Origin: Burkholderiaceae bacterium
GTDB lineage: Bacteria > Pseudomonadota > Gammaproteobacteria > Burkholderiales > Burkholderiaceae
NCBI GenBank assembly: GCA_947447945.1
Contig: CANFLR010000017.1
Span: 1-35,255, forward strand
Reading direction: 5' to 3'
DNA length: 35,255 nucleotides
Below, piece after piece: positions 1-9,394 of this stretch. The first letter of the stretch is position 1; every line of letters begins with the position of its first letter. The notes below the pieces were generated by a model. It made no database searches. It saw nothing but the letters and a program-made list of their open reading frames with translations, and was not told where the DNA came from. The position numbers were made by a program, and so were the translations under genes.

Positions 1-602
1 ACCTGAATTTGACCGCCGATAGAATCTGTAAATGCTTGTCCGATACTCTTATAAGGCACAGCCATACTGGGGACGCCAGACACAGACTTAAATTCTTCCA
101 TTAACAAATGATTTAATGTACCAACACCTGATGTTCCGTAATCTACTTTGGTAGGGTTTGCTTTTGCGTAGGCTACAAATTCTTGTAAGGTGGCTACAGG
201 TACAGATTTCGAAACTACGAGAACATTCGGTGTACCGCCAATCATCCCAATAGCAGTGAAGTCTTTTATTGGATCATAAATATTTTTCTTAACTGCTGGA
301 TTGGTGCCGTGAGTTGCTACATAGCCAATCATTAATGTGTAGCCATCAGGAGCAGCCCTTGAAGTCATTTTTGCTGCAATGGCACCACCTGCTCCAGCCT
401 GGTTATCAATTAAAAAGGATTGGCCCATAGCAATACGTAATTGATTGGCAATAATTCTTCCAACGATATCAACTCCACCACCAGGCGCTTGAGGGGCAAT
501 GATTTTTACCGGTCGGTCAGGATAGACTTCGACACTGAATGCACTTTTGCTCGCAATCATGCAAAAAATAAGGGAAATCAAAATCTTTTGAATATGTCTC
601 AT
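1..602 (-). CDS. Bug/TctC-family tripartite tricarboxylate transporter substrate-binding protein (partial, 3' end beyond the window)
   Basis: The minus strand reads open from an ATG at 602 to the window edge, giving about 200 residues of a family usually near 320. The product starts with a hydrophobic signal segment (MRHIQKILISLIFCMIASKS). The family's conserved opening follows: YPDRPVKIIAPQAPGGGVDI, then the DNQAGAGGAIAA and APDGYTLMIG blocks, and later the motif around YGTSGVGT. Proteins of this family are exported and bind small carboxylates or related solutes for TTT (TctABC-type) transport; betaproteobacteria have many orphan copies without linked membrane subunits. The ligand cannot be told from sequence. 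It is divergent from the exported hydrolase at 729, so the two may share a control region and perhaps a substrate (inference). The C-terminal third lies outside the window, so whether it is intact is unknown. Confidence 0.9.
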   Translation of the reverse strand, partial: MRHIQKILISLIFCMIASKSAFSVEVYPDRPVKIIAPQAPGGGVDIVGRIIANQLRIAMGQSFLIDNQAGAGGAIAAKMTSRAAPDGYTLMIGYVATHGTNPAVKKNIYDPIKDFTAIGMIGGTPNVLVVSKSVPVATLQEFVAYAKANPTKVDYGTSGVGTLNHLLMEEFKSVSGVPSMAVPYKSIGQAFTDSIGGQIQ

Positions 603-652
603 AGGTATTCTTATATATTTATTGCATACATCATAAATCAAAATGGGTGCAA

Positions 653-681
653 TTGAGTATTAACAGAAATTAGATTACGAT
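653..681 (+). promoter_or_regulatory. Candidate sigma70 promoter for the alpha/beta hydrolase gene
   Basis: A TTGAGT (653-658) and a TACGAT (676-681) are separated by 17 bases, each matching the sigma70 consensus at four of six positions. They lie about 50 bases upstream of the hydrolase start at 729, which has an AGGAG ribosome binding site. The whole 603-728 gap is AT-rich and must also carry the promoter of the divergent binding-protein gene. Visual match only. Confidence 0.35.
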
Positions 682-728
682 AAGTGCAGTATTAGGTCAC
701 AAAATAATAATAAATTCAGGAGATAGTT

Positions 729-1991
729 ATGCGATTAAATGGCGTATTTCTAAAGACGATGTTTTTTTCTATCACTAGAGCCCAATTAGTAAGGCTGGCG
801 GCCCTATTTTCACTACTGCTATCAGTCAGTATTTGCAGTTATGCCCAGGTGATTGATCGCAGCATCAATGAGATTAAGGAAGAATCAATCGATCGGGTTA
901 AAAGGGGAGCCTATCCTTTAGGTGGACTAGACCAAGGAGACCTGGAAGCCGCATTTGCAAAAATTACCACTCGGGATCCAGATGATTGGGCCCATGGTTT
1001 TGGTCTCGTTGCAGATAAATATATGACTCTTGCAGCAAATGCCAAAACCAAAGAAGAGGCCGGAGCGAACTATAAGCGTGCATGGCGCTTATATTACTTT
1101 GGACAATTTCCGGTGCCAAACTCACCAGGTAAAATTGTCTCTTATGACAAAGCAGTTAATGCCTACATAAAGTATCTCAATACACAAGAAATTCCAACCG
1201 AAGTGGTGAAGATTCCCTTCGAAGGTAAATTCATTACGGGGTATTTACGATTTCCTAAAAATGCCAAGGGTCCTGTACCAATGATTCTAGCGATCAATGG
1301 ATTAGATAGCAGAAAAGAAACAGTAGCTGAGAGTTATGCTCAGATTCTGAATCAAGGGGTTGGCTTTCTAGCAATTGATGGTCCTGGTACTGGACAGGCC
1401 CCCATTAAAGTCGACAATAAAGCGGACCGGATGTTCACCGCTGCAATTGACTATTTATATAAGCATCCCAAAGTTGATAACAAACGCATTATTGCTTTTG
1501 GCGTCAGTTTTGGCGCGCATTGGTCCGCTAAGTTAGCAATTACCGAGAGAGATCGACTCCTAGGCGCCGTCGCCCAATCTCCAGCCGTTGATGTTACCTT
1601 TTCTGAGGCCGTGATTTCCTCGAAAGTGAACGGCAATAAAGAATATTTATTTGATTACATCCCTGCCACTATCTATGTTTATGAAGGTGCAAAAACGGTT
1701 GATGACCTTTATCGTTTAGTACCTGAAATGTCATTGAAAAAACAGGGCTTACTCGGCAAGCCAACAGCTCCCATGCTCGTAGTGGCAGGTGCCAAAGATA
1801 CCCAAACCCCGATTCAGGATGCTGAACTCTTGCTCAGAAGTGGCGATATTCCAAAAGAAGCCTGGATTAACCCTCGTGGCGGCCACTTGGGACGTGAATC
1901 TACAGGCTGGATAGATCCTGTCATTTTTACTAAGGTCATCATCCCTTGGGAATTGAGACTAATTGAGCAATCTCGCAGCAAAACAAACTAA
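729..1991 (+). CDS. Exported alpha/beta hydrolase (FrsA/DUF1100-like)
   Basis: 420 aa. An AGGAG sits about 8 bases before the ATG. Residues 1-40 form a signal peptide with a hydrophobic stretch (about 20-37) and a likely cleavage near SYA-Q, so the enzyme should be periplasmic. A helical region (about 60-150) precedes the hydrolase core. The nucleophile elbow is GVSFG with Ser260; the acid is probably Asp357 (GAKDTQTP) and the base His386 (RGGHLG). The core segments FITGYLRFPKNAKGPVP and FLAIDGPGTGQAP resemble the FrsA / 2,6-dihydroxypseudooxynicotine hydrolase branch, which cleaves C-C or ester bonds in small molecules. The substrate is not predictable. It is divergently paired with a TctC-type binding protein gene, which hints at uptake and breakdown of an organic acid or ester (inference). 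Confidence 0.82.
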   Translation: MRLNGVFLKTMFFSITRAQLVRLAALFSLLLSVSICSYAQVIDRSINEIKEESIDRVKRGAYPLGGLDQGDLEAAFAKITTRDPDDWAHGFGLVADKYMTLAANAKTKEEAGANYKRAWRLYYFGQFPVPNSPGKIVSYDKAVNAYIKYLNTQEIPTEVVKIPFEGKFITGYLRFPKNAKGPVPMILAINGLDSRKETVAESYAQILNQGVGFLAIDGPGTGQAPIKVDNKADRMFTAAIDYLYKHPKVDNKRIIAFGVSFGAHWSAKLAITERDRLLGAVAQSPAVDVTFSEAVISSKVNGNKEYLFDYIPATIYVYEGAKTVDDLYRLVPEMSLKKQGLLGKPTAPMLVVAGAKDTQTPIQDAELLLRSGDIPKEAWINPRGGHLGRESTGWIDPVIFTKVIIPWELRLIEQSRSKTN

Positions 1992-2010
1992 TAGTTCTCA
2001 AGGGTAAATC

Positions 2011-2054
2011 AAGATCGCAAAGGACTATAAATCCATAGTCCTTTGCAAGATCTT
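2011..2054. terminator. Strong bidirectional hairpin between convergent genes, overlapping a stop codon
   Basis: A perfect 12-bp stem is formed by GCAAAGGACTAT (2017-2028) and ATAGTCCTTTGC (2035-2046) with a 6-base loop. It can be extended by AAGATC/GATCTT (2011-2016 and 2049-2054) across a 2-base bulge. It separates the plus-strand hydrolase (ends 1991) from the minus-strand unknown gene, whose stop codon (2025-2027) and last six or seven sense codons lie inside the stem. Neither side has a strong T-run, so it is a hairpin terminator or mRNA 3'-end stabiliser rather than a textbook intrinsic terminator. Confidence 0.6.
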
Positions 2055-2522
2055 GCCCTTCATCTCATCCCAAAGACTTTGGAAGTCTTCTATCTTCTCT
2101 TCCGAGAGTGCTATTGACTTAAAAAGACCACTAAAGAAGATCGTCTTCTGGGCTACTAGCGTTTTTACAAATTCAGTCAAGCCAATCGGCCGGTCATTCA
2201 TATCACGCGTTAACTCTGCCGAACATACGATGGCTTCTTCATCGTCTCGATCAATCACTGCAAACTCAATCAACTGCTGCTTCTCATCCAGTATCACCAG
2301 GGTACCTCGCGCATAACAAACCGCATCATGTGCCTGCACGATATAAGCCAAAAATTGAGATTCTTCTTGCTGCTCCATACCGAGATCGTCAATGAAAAAG
2401 AGGTACTGCTGACCATCGCTATTGACCAAGGTAAACACTTTTGGAATCACGCCATGACCTAAAGCGAGGTTACGGTAATAACTTGAAATTTCTACAGCGA
2501 GATTTTCGGCAAAGAGGTGCAT
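2025..2522 (-). CDS. Hypothetical protein, 165 aa
   Basis: I do not recognise the family. The product is soluble-looking and acidic, without a signal peptide or membrane segment. It starts MHLFAENLAVEISSYYRNLA, has an acidic middle (VIDRDDEEAIVCS) and ends in a charged helix. The length and regular alternation of hydrophobic and charged segments suggest a single alpha/beta domain. It starts 7 bases after the stop of the dienelactone hydrolase-like gene on the same strand, so the two are almost certainly co-transcribed behind the MFS gene. Its 3' end is buried in a strong hairpin. A function linked to the hydrolase or transporter is inference from position only. Confidence 0.7.
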   Translation of the reverse strand: MHLFAENLAVEISSYYRNLALGHGVIPKVFTLVNSDGQQYLFFIDDLGMEQQEESQFLAYIVQAHDAVCYARGTLVILDEKQQLIEFAVIDRDDEEAIVCSAELTRDMNDRPIGLTEFVKTLVAQKTIFFSGLFKSIALSEEKIEDFQSLWDEMKGKILQRTMDL

Positions 2523-2529
2523 ATAGTAA

Positions 2530-3216
2530 TTAAGGCTGTAATTGCTTTTTTAAGAAATCCATTGTGCGAGTCCAAGCAAGCTTCGCAGCATCAGCTTGAT
2601 ACTGTAAGAATGGGAGATTTCTAGAATCAGCCTCTTCGTTAGCAAATGCGTGCTTGGCATCATAGCGATAGAACTCGAGTTGAGCACCAGCCTCTTTGAG
2701 TTTGGACTCTAAAAGATCAACGCCCCCAATAGCAAACGCATCATCATGTAATGCCCAGTGCGCCATCATGGGCTTGGTGACTGCGGCGGCATCGACATAC
2801 TCCAGAGGTGGGTAACCATACCAAACAACGCTAGCATCTAATTCCGGTATGTTGCATGCTGATAAGACTGTTAATGCACCACCCATACAAAATCCAGTCA
2901 CTGCCACTTTTGGACTACCAGTTGCTTTTAAGTATTGCACGGCACCACGAATATCTTGACCTGCAGCATCACCAAAATTGAGGTCCTTCATCAAATGCTC
3001 CGCCTCATTAGCTTCTAGGGCTAGCTTACCGCGATATAAGTCAGGGACCAATGCACGATAGCCCGCTTGCGCCAATTGATCTGCAACACCTTTGATTTGA
3101 TCATTGAGACCCCACCACTCCTGAATCACGATAATGCCAGGTGCATTGGTTTTATTTTGGGGTTCGGCTAAGTAGGCATGAACAGATTCTCCATCCGGTC
3201 TGTTATAGGTCATCAT
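2530..3216 (-). CDS. Dienelactone hydrolase family protein
   Basis: 228 aa from the ATG at 3216. The frame opens with a TTG at 3234, but an AGGTGAG stands directly before the ATG pair at 3216/3213, so I prefer 3216. DLH fold: QEWWG (Glu33, the residue that in the family partners the nucleophile), nucleophile elbow GFCMGG with Cys110, acid at HDDAF (Asp158/159) and His189 in KHAF. Classical DLH opens the lactone ring in the chlorocatechol/modified ortho-cleavage pathway; many bacterial homologues are general carboxymethylenebutenolidase-like hydrolases of unknown substrate. No other ring-cleavage genes are in the window, so the pathway is open. It lies 38 bases after the MFS gene and 7 bases before the unknown 165-aa gene. 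Confidence 0.85.
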   Translation of the reverse strand: MMTYNRPDGESVHAYLAEPQNKTNAPGIIVIQEWWGLNDQIKGVADQLAQAGYRALVPDLYRGKLALEANEAEHLMKDLNFGDAAGQDIRGAVQYLKATGSPKVAVTGFCMGGALTVLSACNIPELDASVVWYGYPPLEYVDAAAVTKPMMAHWALHDDAFAIGGVDLLESKLKEAGAQLEFYRYDAKHAFANEEADSRNLPFLQYQADAAKLAWTRTMDFLKKQLQP

Positions 3217-3254
3217 CGAGCTCACCTGATTCAATTAGTTTAGTAAATATTCTC

Positions 3255-4520
3255 TTATGAGGTCTTTTGGTTAGTGTGAATATATCCCACTAACCAAAAG
3301 GTCAGCAAACCACAAAAAACTGCGCTATAACCAACCAGGTTATAGTGCTGCATCTTGCCATCTGCACCAATCGTCACAATTGCTCCAGCAGCAACCGATG
3401 CAATCCCAGAAGCTAGCATCTGTACTGAGCCGATCAGGCTCATAAAGGTACCCCTAATTTTAGCCTCTACTACCTGGCTTACCATCGCCATCGCTGGAAT
3501 CATACGGCCAGAAATCAAAATAAAGAAGGCAGTTTGATTAACCAATACCACCCATAACGGGACGGGGGTTAGATTGGTCGTGATCAATATGGGTATCAGA
3601 CTCACAATGGCTAAACCCTTAAAGACCCTTACCTTGCCATAACGGTCCGCTAAGTGGCCTATATAACGAGAACTCATGAGAGTGGCAATCCCACCACAAA
3701 GATAAATGAGCGAGATGTAGCCATTATCAACGCCCACATTTGAGGTGAGGTAGAGAGCAATATAAGGAATCACCGAAAAACCAGTGATCATGATCAGAGC
3801 AATAAAGAGGAATGCCCGAAGATGATGATGGGCGATTGCGATCTCATAAATTTGCCTAAAACGACTACCCTCGTGCACATGACCAAGGTGACCAACTATT
3901 TTCGGGATGTTGCGATAGGCTATCCATAAAATCAGCGTTGAAACTAAGGCGATAAAAATAAACGGGGCACGCCAACCTAAGTAGGAGATATGGTTGGCCA
4001 AAAATAAACTCAAGGGAACACCAACTACGCTCGATACAGAAAAAGCTGCCATAACTGTCCCCAAGGCTTTGCCTCGACGCTCGAAGGGAATAGAGTCAGC
4101 GACAATTGTTTGCACTAAGGAGCCCAAGATGCCACCGAATGCACCGGCACAGGCGCGTGCAATAAATAAGGTGTGATAGTTTGGCGCAAGCCCACACGCC
4201 AAGGTCGCAATGATAAAGCAAGCATATAAACTCAATAGGAGCTGGCGACGCTCAAAGCGGTCAATATAGTAGGTTGCGAAAATACCAGCAGCAGCGGCTG
4301 CAAAAGTATAAGAGGAGAGCAGCAGACCAAACTGATGAGTATTAATGTCTAAGACTCTGATAAATTCAGGTCCCAAAGGCATCATGATCATGAAATCCAA
4401 AATATGGGTGAACTGTATTCCCGCCAAGGACAGCAATAGAAAACGTTCTTGCGATGGGGTGCGAATAGAGCTCAAAGTGGAGTCAGCAGTGTAAAAGGTC
4501 GGGAGGATGCCATTATCCAC
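3255..4520 (-). CDS. Major facilitator superfamily transporter (AraJ-like)
   Basis: 421 aa, the usual length for a 12-segment MFS carrier. The start is a GTG at 4520 with AGGCG six bases before it; no in-frame ATG lies near. A soluble N-terminal tail of about 25 residues precedes the first helix. The loop between helices 2 and 3 carries the MFS motif A remnant DRFERR (Asp87-Arg91), and the opening LDFMIMMPLGP is typical of the sugar/drug efflux (AraJ/YdhP-like) group. Substrate unknown. First gene of a minus-strand set with the DLH-like hydrolase and the 165-aa protein, and divergent from a small channel-like gene. A 13-bp hairpin lies inside its last 15 or so codons. Confidence 0.88.
   Translation of the reverse strand: MDNGILPTFYTADSTLSSIRTPSQERFLLLSLAGIQFTHILDFMIMMPLGPEFIRVLDINTHQFGLLLSSYTFAAAAAGIFATYYIDRFERRQLLLSLYACFIIATLACGLAPNYHTLFIARACAGAFGGILGSLVQTIVADSIPFERRGKALGTVMAAFSVSSVVGVPLSLFLANHISYLGWRAPFIFIALVSTLILWIAYRNIPKIVGHLGHVHEGSRFRQIYEIAIAHHHLRAFLFIALIMITGFSVIPYIALYLTSNVGVDNGYISLIYLCGGIATLMSSRYIGHLADRYGKVRVFKGLAIVSLIPILITTNLTPVPLWVVLVNQTAFFILISGRMIPAMAMVSQVVEAKIRGTFMSLIGSVQMLASGIASVAAGAIVTIGADGKMQHYNLVGYSAVFCGLLTFWLVGYIHTNQKTS
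3264..3300 (-). repeat. 13-bp perfect inverted repeat inside the 3' end of the MFS gene
   Basis: CTTTTGGTTAGTG (3264-3276) and CACTAACCAAAAG (3288-3300) form a perfect 13-bp stem with an 11-base loop. The hairpin is encoded by the last 15 or so sense codons of the MFS gene (stop at 3255-3257). No T-run follows, so it is not a normal intrinsic terminator; it could stop exonuclease decay or lower expression of the downstream hydrolase gene. Confidence 0.6.
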
Positions 4521-4593
4521 GCTAGCGCCTGATTGTGCATTGAGTTAATATCACAGCTCAATCTTAATAACCCCCTACTCTGAACTCGGTCAC

Positions 4594-5097
4594 ATGCCAG
4601 TCACACTCCCCACCCCAAGCGGTTTTTCGCTAATCTTTCTATTCATTGATATTATTTGCGGAATCATTGGTCTGACCATCATCTTGGTATTCCATGGAAG
4701 CACACTGAACCATATCGTGATACGCTTTGAACGTCTTACGCAACAGAATCTGACGCATAAACAGTACAACCGAATTTTTTTTCACTTCTATGTGGCCTTT
4801 ATTCTTTTTGCTCTGGTGCATATTTCTGAGATTTTTATGTGGTCAGGCATCCTACTTTGGCTAAATCTGATTCCGAATGCCACCCAGGCAATCCTCTTTT
4901 CTGGTAGTTGCTACACGACGATAGGCTTCATCCAGGACGTCCTTCCTGAGGGATGGAAAAGCATCGCTTTTTTCATTGCTTTTACGGGTCTTTTTTCCTT
5001 AGCTTGGACCACCTCAGTCATGATTGGTATGACCGCCCTCTACAAGCAAGCCACCCATTTAAAGCACTCCATTAAAAAACAATCAACAGAAAAATAA
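4594..5097 (+). CDS. Small membrane protein with ion-channel (K+ channel-like) pore segment
   Basis: 167 aa. Hydrophobic segments at about 12-33, 62-82 and 123-148 flank a pore-loop-like stretch. Residues 98-112 (TQAILFSGSCYTTIGF) follow the shape of the P-loop in two-TM/ion-channel family proteins, where the pattern is alternating small residues, TT, then GYGD. Here the filter reads T108-T109-I110-G111-F112 and then IQD in place of YGD, so K+ selectivity is doubtful. The C-terminus is basic. No ribosome binding site stands out before the ATG. It is divergent from the MFS gene with only 73 bases between. The fold assignment is moderate and the function open: it could be a degenerate cation channel or an unrelated protein that borrowed the fold. 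Confidence 0.7.
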   Translation: MPVTLPTPSGFSLIFLFIDIICGIIGLTIILVFHGSTLNHIVIRFERLTQQNLTHKQYNRIFFHFYVAFILFALVHISEIFMWSGILLWLNLIPNATQAILFSGSCYTTIGFIQDVLPEGWKSIAFFIAFTGLFSLAWTTSVMIGMTALYKQATHLKHSIKKQSTEK

Positions 5098-5175
5098 TCC
5101 TTAAATAGGAGTTTGTTAGCCTTTATTGAGCTTTTTTGCTTAAATTTATAGTTTTTTAATTCTGAAGAACTTACT

Positions 5176-5667
5176 TTAAGTTTTGATGTAGTAGCCATAT
5201 ACACAGCGTTTTCCGCCTCTGGATGGGTTGTGCGTATCGTGAATCGTCCCATTGATGACCGTTGTTAAGTGTTTTGAGATCCGAGCAATCAAAATACCAG
5301 CAGGAAGCTCATCTGCCCTGAGGTGGACTTGGCAGCCACCTCCAAGCTTCATCGTTGGCACCCAATCAAAACCTAAACCAATAATGTAGTCATGAAAGAC
5401 TTTGCGGTGATTGCCGTTTCTTGGGGAGGGTCCAGATTGGTGAAGTCTTTTAGCAAGGCGGTCATTTCTCAACTCAGCATAGGCAAAATTAGCTGCCCCA
5501 AGGTCCTCATAAACCTGGGTATACGGCAGATTAGCAGCAATAGCGATGGCCCTCACCACACAATCACCCGCCCCACCCTGAAATCCAGACGCAGATCTTC
5601 CGCCATCATCAAATTGAAACCCTAACTGACTAGCCGAGCGAGAGAAAAGATTTAGAAAGCTAAACAT
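5176..5667 (-). CDS. Hypothetical protein with papain-like Cys-His-Asp pattern
   Basis: 163 aa, no signal peptide. I do not know a named family. The N-terminal block (GFQGGAGDCVVRAIAIAANL) puts Cys36 at the head of a helix, as in papain-fold peptidases and transglutaminases. Two later blocks, ISKHLTTVINGTIHDTHNP with His133 and Asp144, fit the rest of a Cys-His-Asp triad, and the C-terminus ends on short strands (CVYGYYIKT). Similar DCxxRAIA...HxxxVxxGxxxDT layouts occur, from memory, in phage and bacterial hypothetical proteins. The gene stands alone between the channel-like gene (convergent, 78 bases away) and glcB (upstream genes on the same strand, with a hairpin between). Peptidase activity is inference from the residue pattern. 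Confidence 0.7.
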   Translation of the reverse strand: MFSFLNLFSRSASQLGFQFDDGGRSASGFQGGAGDCVVRAIAIAANLPYTQVYEDLGAANFAYAELRNDRLAKRLHQSGPSPRNGNHRKVFHDYIIGLGFDWVPTMKLGGGCQVHLRADELPAGILIARISKHLTTVINGTIHDTHNPSRGGKRCVYGYYIKT

Positions 5668-5680
5668 ATCGAATGGTTAA

Positions 5681-5727
5681 GCCAATAAAAAATGGACTTG
5701 CCTCTCGACAAATCCATTTTGATTGGC
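5681..5727 (-). terminator. Probable terminator after glcB
   Basis: GCCAAT...AAAATGGA (5681-5695) pairs with TCCATTTT...ATTGGC (5713-5727), giving a long stem with one mismatch/bulge and a loop of about 17 bases. It begins 10 bases after the glcB stop codon on the minus strand. The stem itself is T-rich on its 3' side; no long T-run follows. It fits the end of the purA-glcB transcript. Confidence 0.55.
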
Positions 5728-5737
5728 GCTATACAAA

Positions 5738-7954
5738 TTACTTCGCAGCAGCCTGCTTCACCACTTGGCGCCAAGCATGTAGCAGTGGCTCGGTATATCC
5801 ATTAGGCTGTTCAAGACCCTTAAAGATCAAATCACTGGCAGCTTTATAGGCATACGAATCTTGATAGTTAGGCATCATAGGCTTATACAGGGGATCGCCA
5901 GCATTCTGACCATCTACTACTTTAGCCATGCGCTGCAATGTCTCGTTGACTTGCGCTTCAGTAACGATGCCATGGAGCAGCCAATTTGCGATGTGCTGAC
6001 TGGAAATACGTAAGGTTGCGCGATCCTCCATTAAACCCACATTGTGGATATCGGGAACCTTAGAGCAACCAACGCCTTGATCAATCCAACGAACCACATA
6101 ACCTAGGATACCTTGACAGTTGTTATCCAGTTCTTGCGCAATTTCTTCTTTGGACCAGTTGGCTTTTTCAACCACTGGGATCGCTAAGAGATCATTCATC
6201 AGCGCCTCAGCCTCTGCTGCGCCATCTAATTTTTCCATTTCTTTTTGGATTTCAGCAACATTCACTTGGTGATAGTGAAGCGCATGCAAAGTTGCTGCAG
6301 TTGGCGATGGCACCCAAGCGGTATTAGCGCCAGCCTTAGGGTGAACAATTTTTTGCTCAAGCATGGCCTTCATGAGATCAGGCATTGCCCACATACCTTT
6401 ACCAATTTGTGCACGACCGCGTAAACCACAATCTAAACCTGCAAACACATTGCGACGCTCATAGGCTGATAACCATTTACTGGTTTTCATATCCCCTTTG
6501 CGCATCATTGGACCAGCATGCATTGATGTATGCATTTCATCGCCAGTGCGGTCTAAGAAACCAGTATTAATAAAGGCAACGCGCGCTCCAGCGGCAGCAA
6601 TTGCGGCTTTGATATTGGCGCTCATACGACGCTCTTCGTCCATAATGCCCAACTTGACAGTATCGGCTGGCAGTCCAAGTAATTTCTCCACCCTAGCAAA
6701 TAGCTCTCCTGCAAAGGCAACCTCTTCGGGACTGTGCATTTTGGGTTTAACAATATATACAGAGCCTTTACGGGTATTGCCAATAGCTTGAGTCATTGGG
6801 CGATTGATGTCATGCAAAGCGATCAAGACCGTCACAACGGCATCCAAAATGCCCTCGTAGATCTCTTTACCATCGCTGGTAATGATGGCTGGGTTGGTCA
6901 TCAAGTGCCCAACGTTACGCAGAAATAGCAATGAGCGACCATGCAATGTCACGATGCCATCTTGTGCATTCACTGCGCCGATTCCCGCGTGATATTTACG
7001 ATCAGGATTCAGCGAGCGCGTAAAGGTCTTGCCCCCTTTATTAACCTCTTCGACGAGAGTGCCTTTCAGAATACCTAGCCAATTTTGATAAGCGAGAACC
7101 TTATCATCACCATCTACGGCAGCAATGGAATCTTCTAGGTCCAAAATCGTTGATAAGGCCGCTTCTAGAACGAGGTCGTTTACCCCAGCAGGGTCGCTCG
7201 CTCCAATGGTCTTGCTGCGATCAATTTCAATATCAATGTGGATACCATTGTTACAGAGCAACACAGATGATGGCGCGGTAGCCTCACCTTGATAGCCAAC
7301 AAATTGCTTTTCATCTGCCAGTCCAGTGCTGCTACCATCTTTCAGTTTGATGGAGAGTTTGTTTGCAACGACGCTATACGTTACTGAATCGCGATGCGAA
7401 CCTTTTGCCAGGGGTGCGGCTTGATCTAAGAAATTACGTGCATAAGCAACTACCTTAGCGCCACGAATTGGGTTGTATGCCCCAGACTTAGTTGCACCAT
7501 CCTCTTCAGATAGAACATCCGTTCCATACAGGGCATCGTACAAAGATCCCCAGCGGGCGTTAGCGGCATTGAGCGCATAGCGCGCATTCAAGACCGGCAC
7601 AACCAACTGCGGTCCAGCTTGTAGTGCTAATTCATCATCAACGTTTTTGGTTGTTCCCAATACTTTTCCAGGGACCTCATCTAGATATCCAATTTCTTTT
7701 AAATACTGGCGATACGCAGGCATATCTTTGATTGGGCCAGGATGAGCTTTGTGCCACTCATCAAGGGTAACTTGCAGGTGATCCCGCTTCGCAAGCAACG
7801 CCTCATTCTTGGGTGTTAAATCGGTAACGATTTCTGCAAAACCTTTCCAGAAATCAGCGCTCTTTATGCCGGTTCCGGGGAGAACCTGTTCCTCAATAAA
7901 GCGATATAAAGGGGTAGCTACTTGCAGACCATTAGAGGTAGTACGTGCAGTCAT
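5738..7954 (-). CDS. glcB: Malate synthase G
   Basis: 738 aa from the ATG at 7954; the family is about 720. The frame can be extended to a TTG at 8005 touching the purA stop, but family N-termini begin at the [12 protein letters not shown] region and an AAGG lies before 7954. The enzyme joins glyoxylate and acetyl-CoA to malate in the glyoxylate bypass and in glycolate use. Conserved blocks are visible: the active-site arginine in [14 protein letters not shown], the metal ligands in GIMDEERR and [15 protein letters not shown], and the catalytic aspartate in [20 protein letters not shown]. It is 47 bases downstream of purA and is the last gene of the long minus-strand block, closed by a hairpin. 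No glcDEF or aceA gene is in the window. Confidence 0.97.
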   Translation of the reverse strand: MTARTTSNGLQVATPLYRFIEEQVLPGTGIKSADFWKGFAEIVTDLTPKNEALLAKRDHLQVTLDEWHKAHPGPIKDMPAYRQYLKEIGYLDEVPGKVLGTTKNVDDELALQAGPQLVVPVLNARYALNAANARWGSLYDALYGTDVLSEEDGATKSGAYNPIRGAKVVAYARNFLDQAAPLAKGSHRDSVTYSVVANKLSIKLKDGSSTGLADEKQFVGYQGEATAPSSVLLCNNGIHIDIEIDRSKTIGASDPAGVNDLVLEAALSTILDLEDSIAAVDGDDKVLAYQNWLGILKGTLVEEVNKGGKTFTRSLNPDRKYHAGIGAVNAQDGIVTLHGRSLLFLRNVGHLMTNPAIITSDGKEIYEGILDAVVTVLIALHDINRPMTQAIGNTRKGSVYIVKPKMHSPEEVAFAGELFARVEKLLGLPADTVKLGIMDEERRMSANIKAAIAAAGARVAFINTGFLDRTGDEMHTSMHAGPMMRKGDMKTSKWLSAYERRNVFAGLDCGLRGRAQIGKGMWAMPDLMKAMLEQKIVHPKAGANTAWVPSPTAATLHALHYHQVNVAEIQKEMEKLDGAAEAEALMNDLLAIPVVEKANWSKEEIAQELDNNCQGILGYVVRWIDQGVGCSKVPDIHNVGLMEDRATLRISSQHIANWLLHGIVTEAQVNETLQRMAKVVDGQNAGDPLYKPMMPNYQDSYAYKAASDLIFKGLEQPNGYTEPLLHAWRQVVKQAAAK

Positions 7955-8001
7955 GATAAAAACCTTGCGAATGTTAAATAAAATTAGCTCAATATTTTGC
8001 A

Positions 8002-9375
<1,374 letters not shown>

Positions 9376-9394
9376 TTAATGCACTGGTATTGCC

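Noticed and set aside
5098..5175. Convergent gap between the channel-like gene and the papain-like gene as a terminator region
   Set aside because: It has T-runs (AGCTTTTTTGC) but no stem longer than 3 bp beside them.
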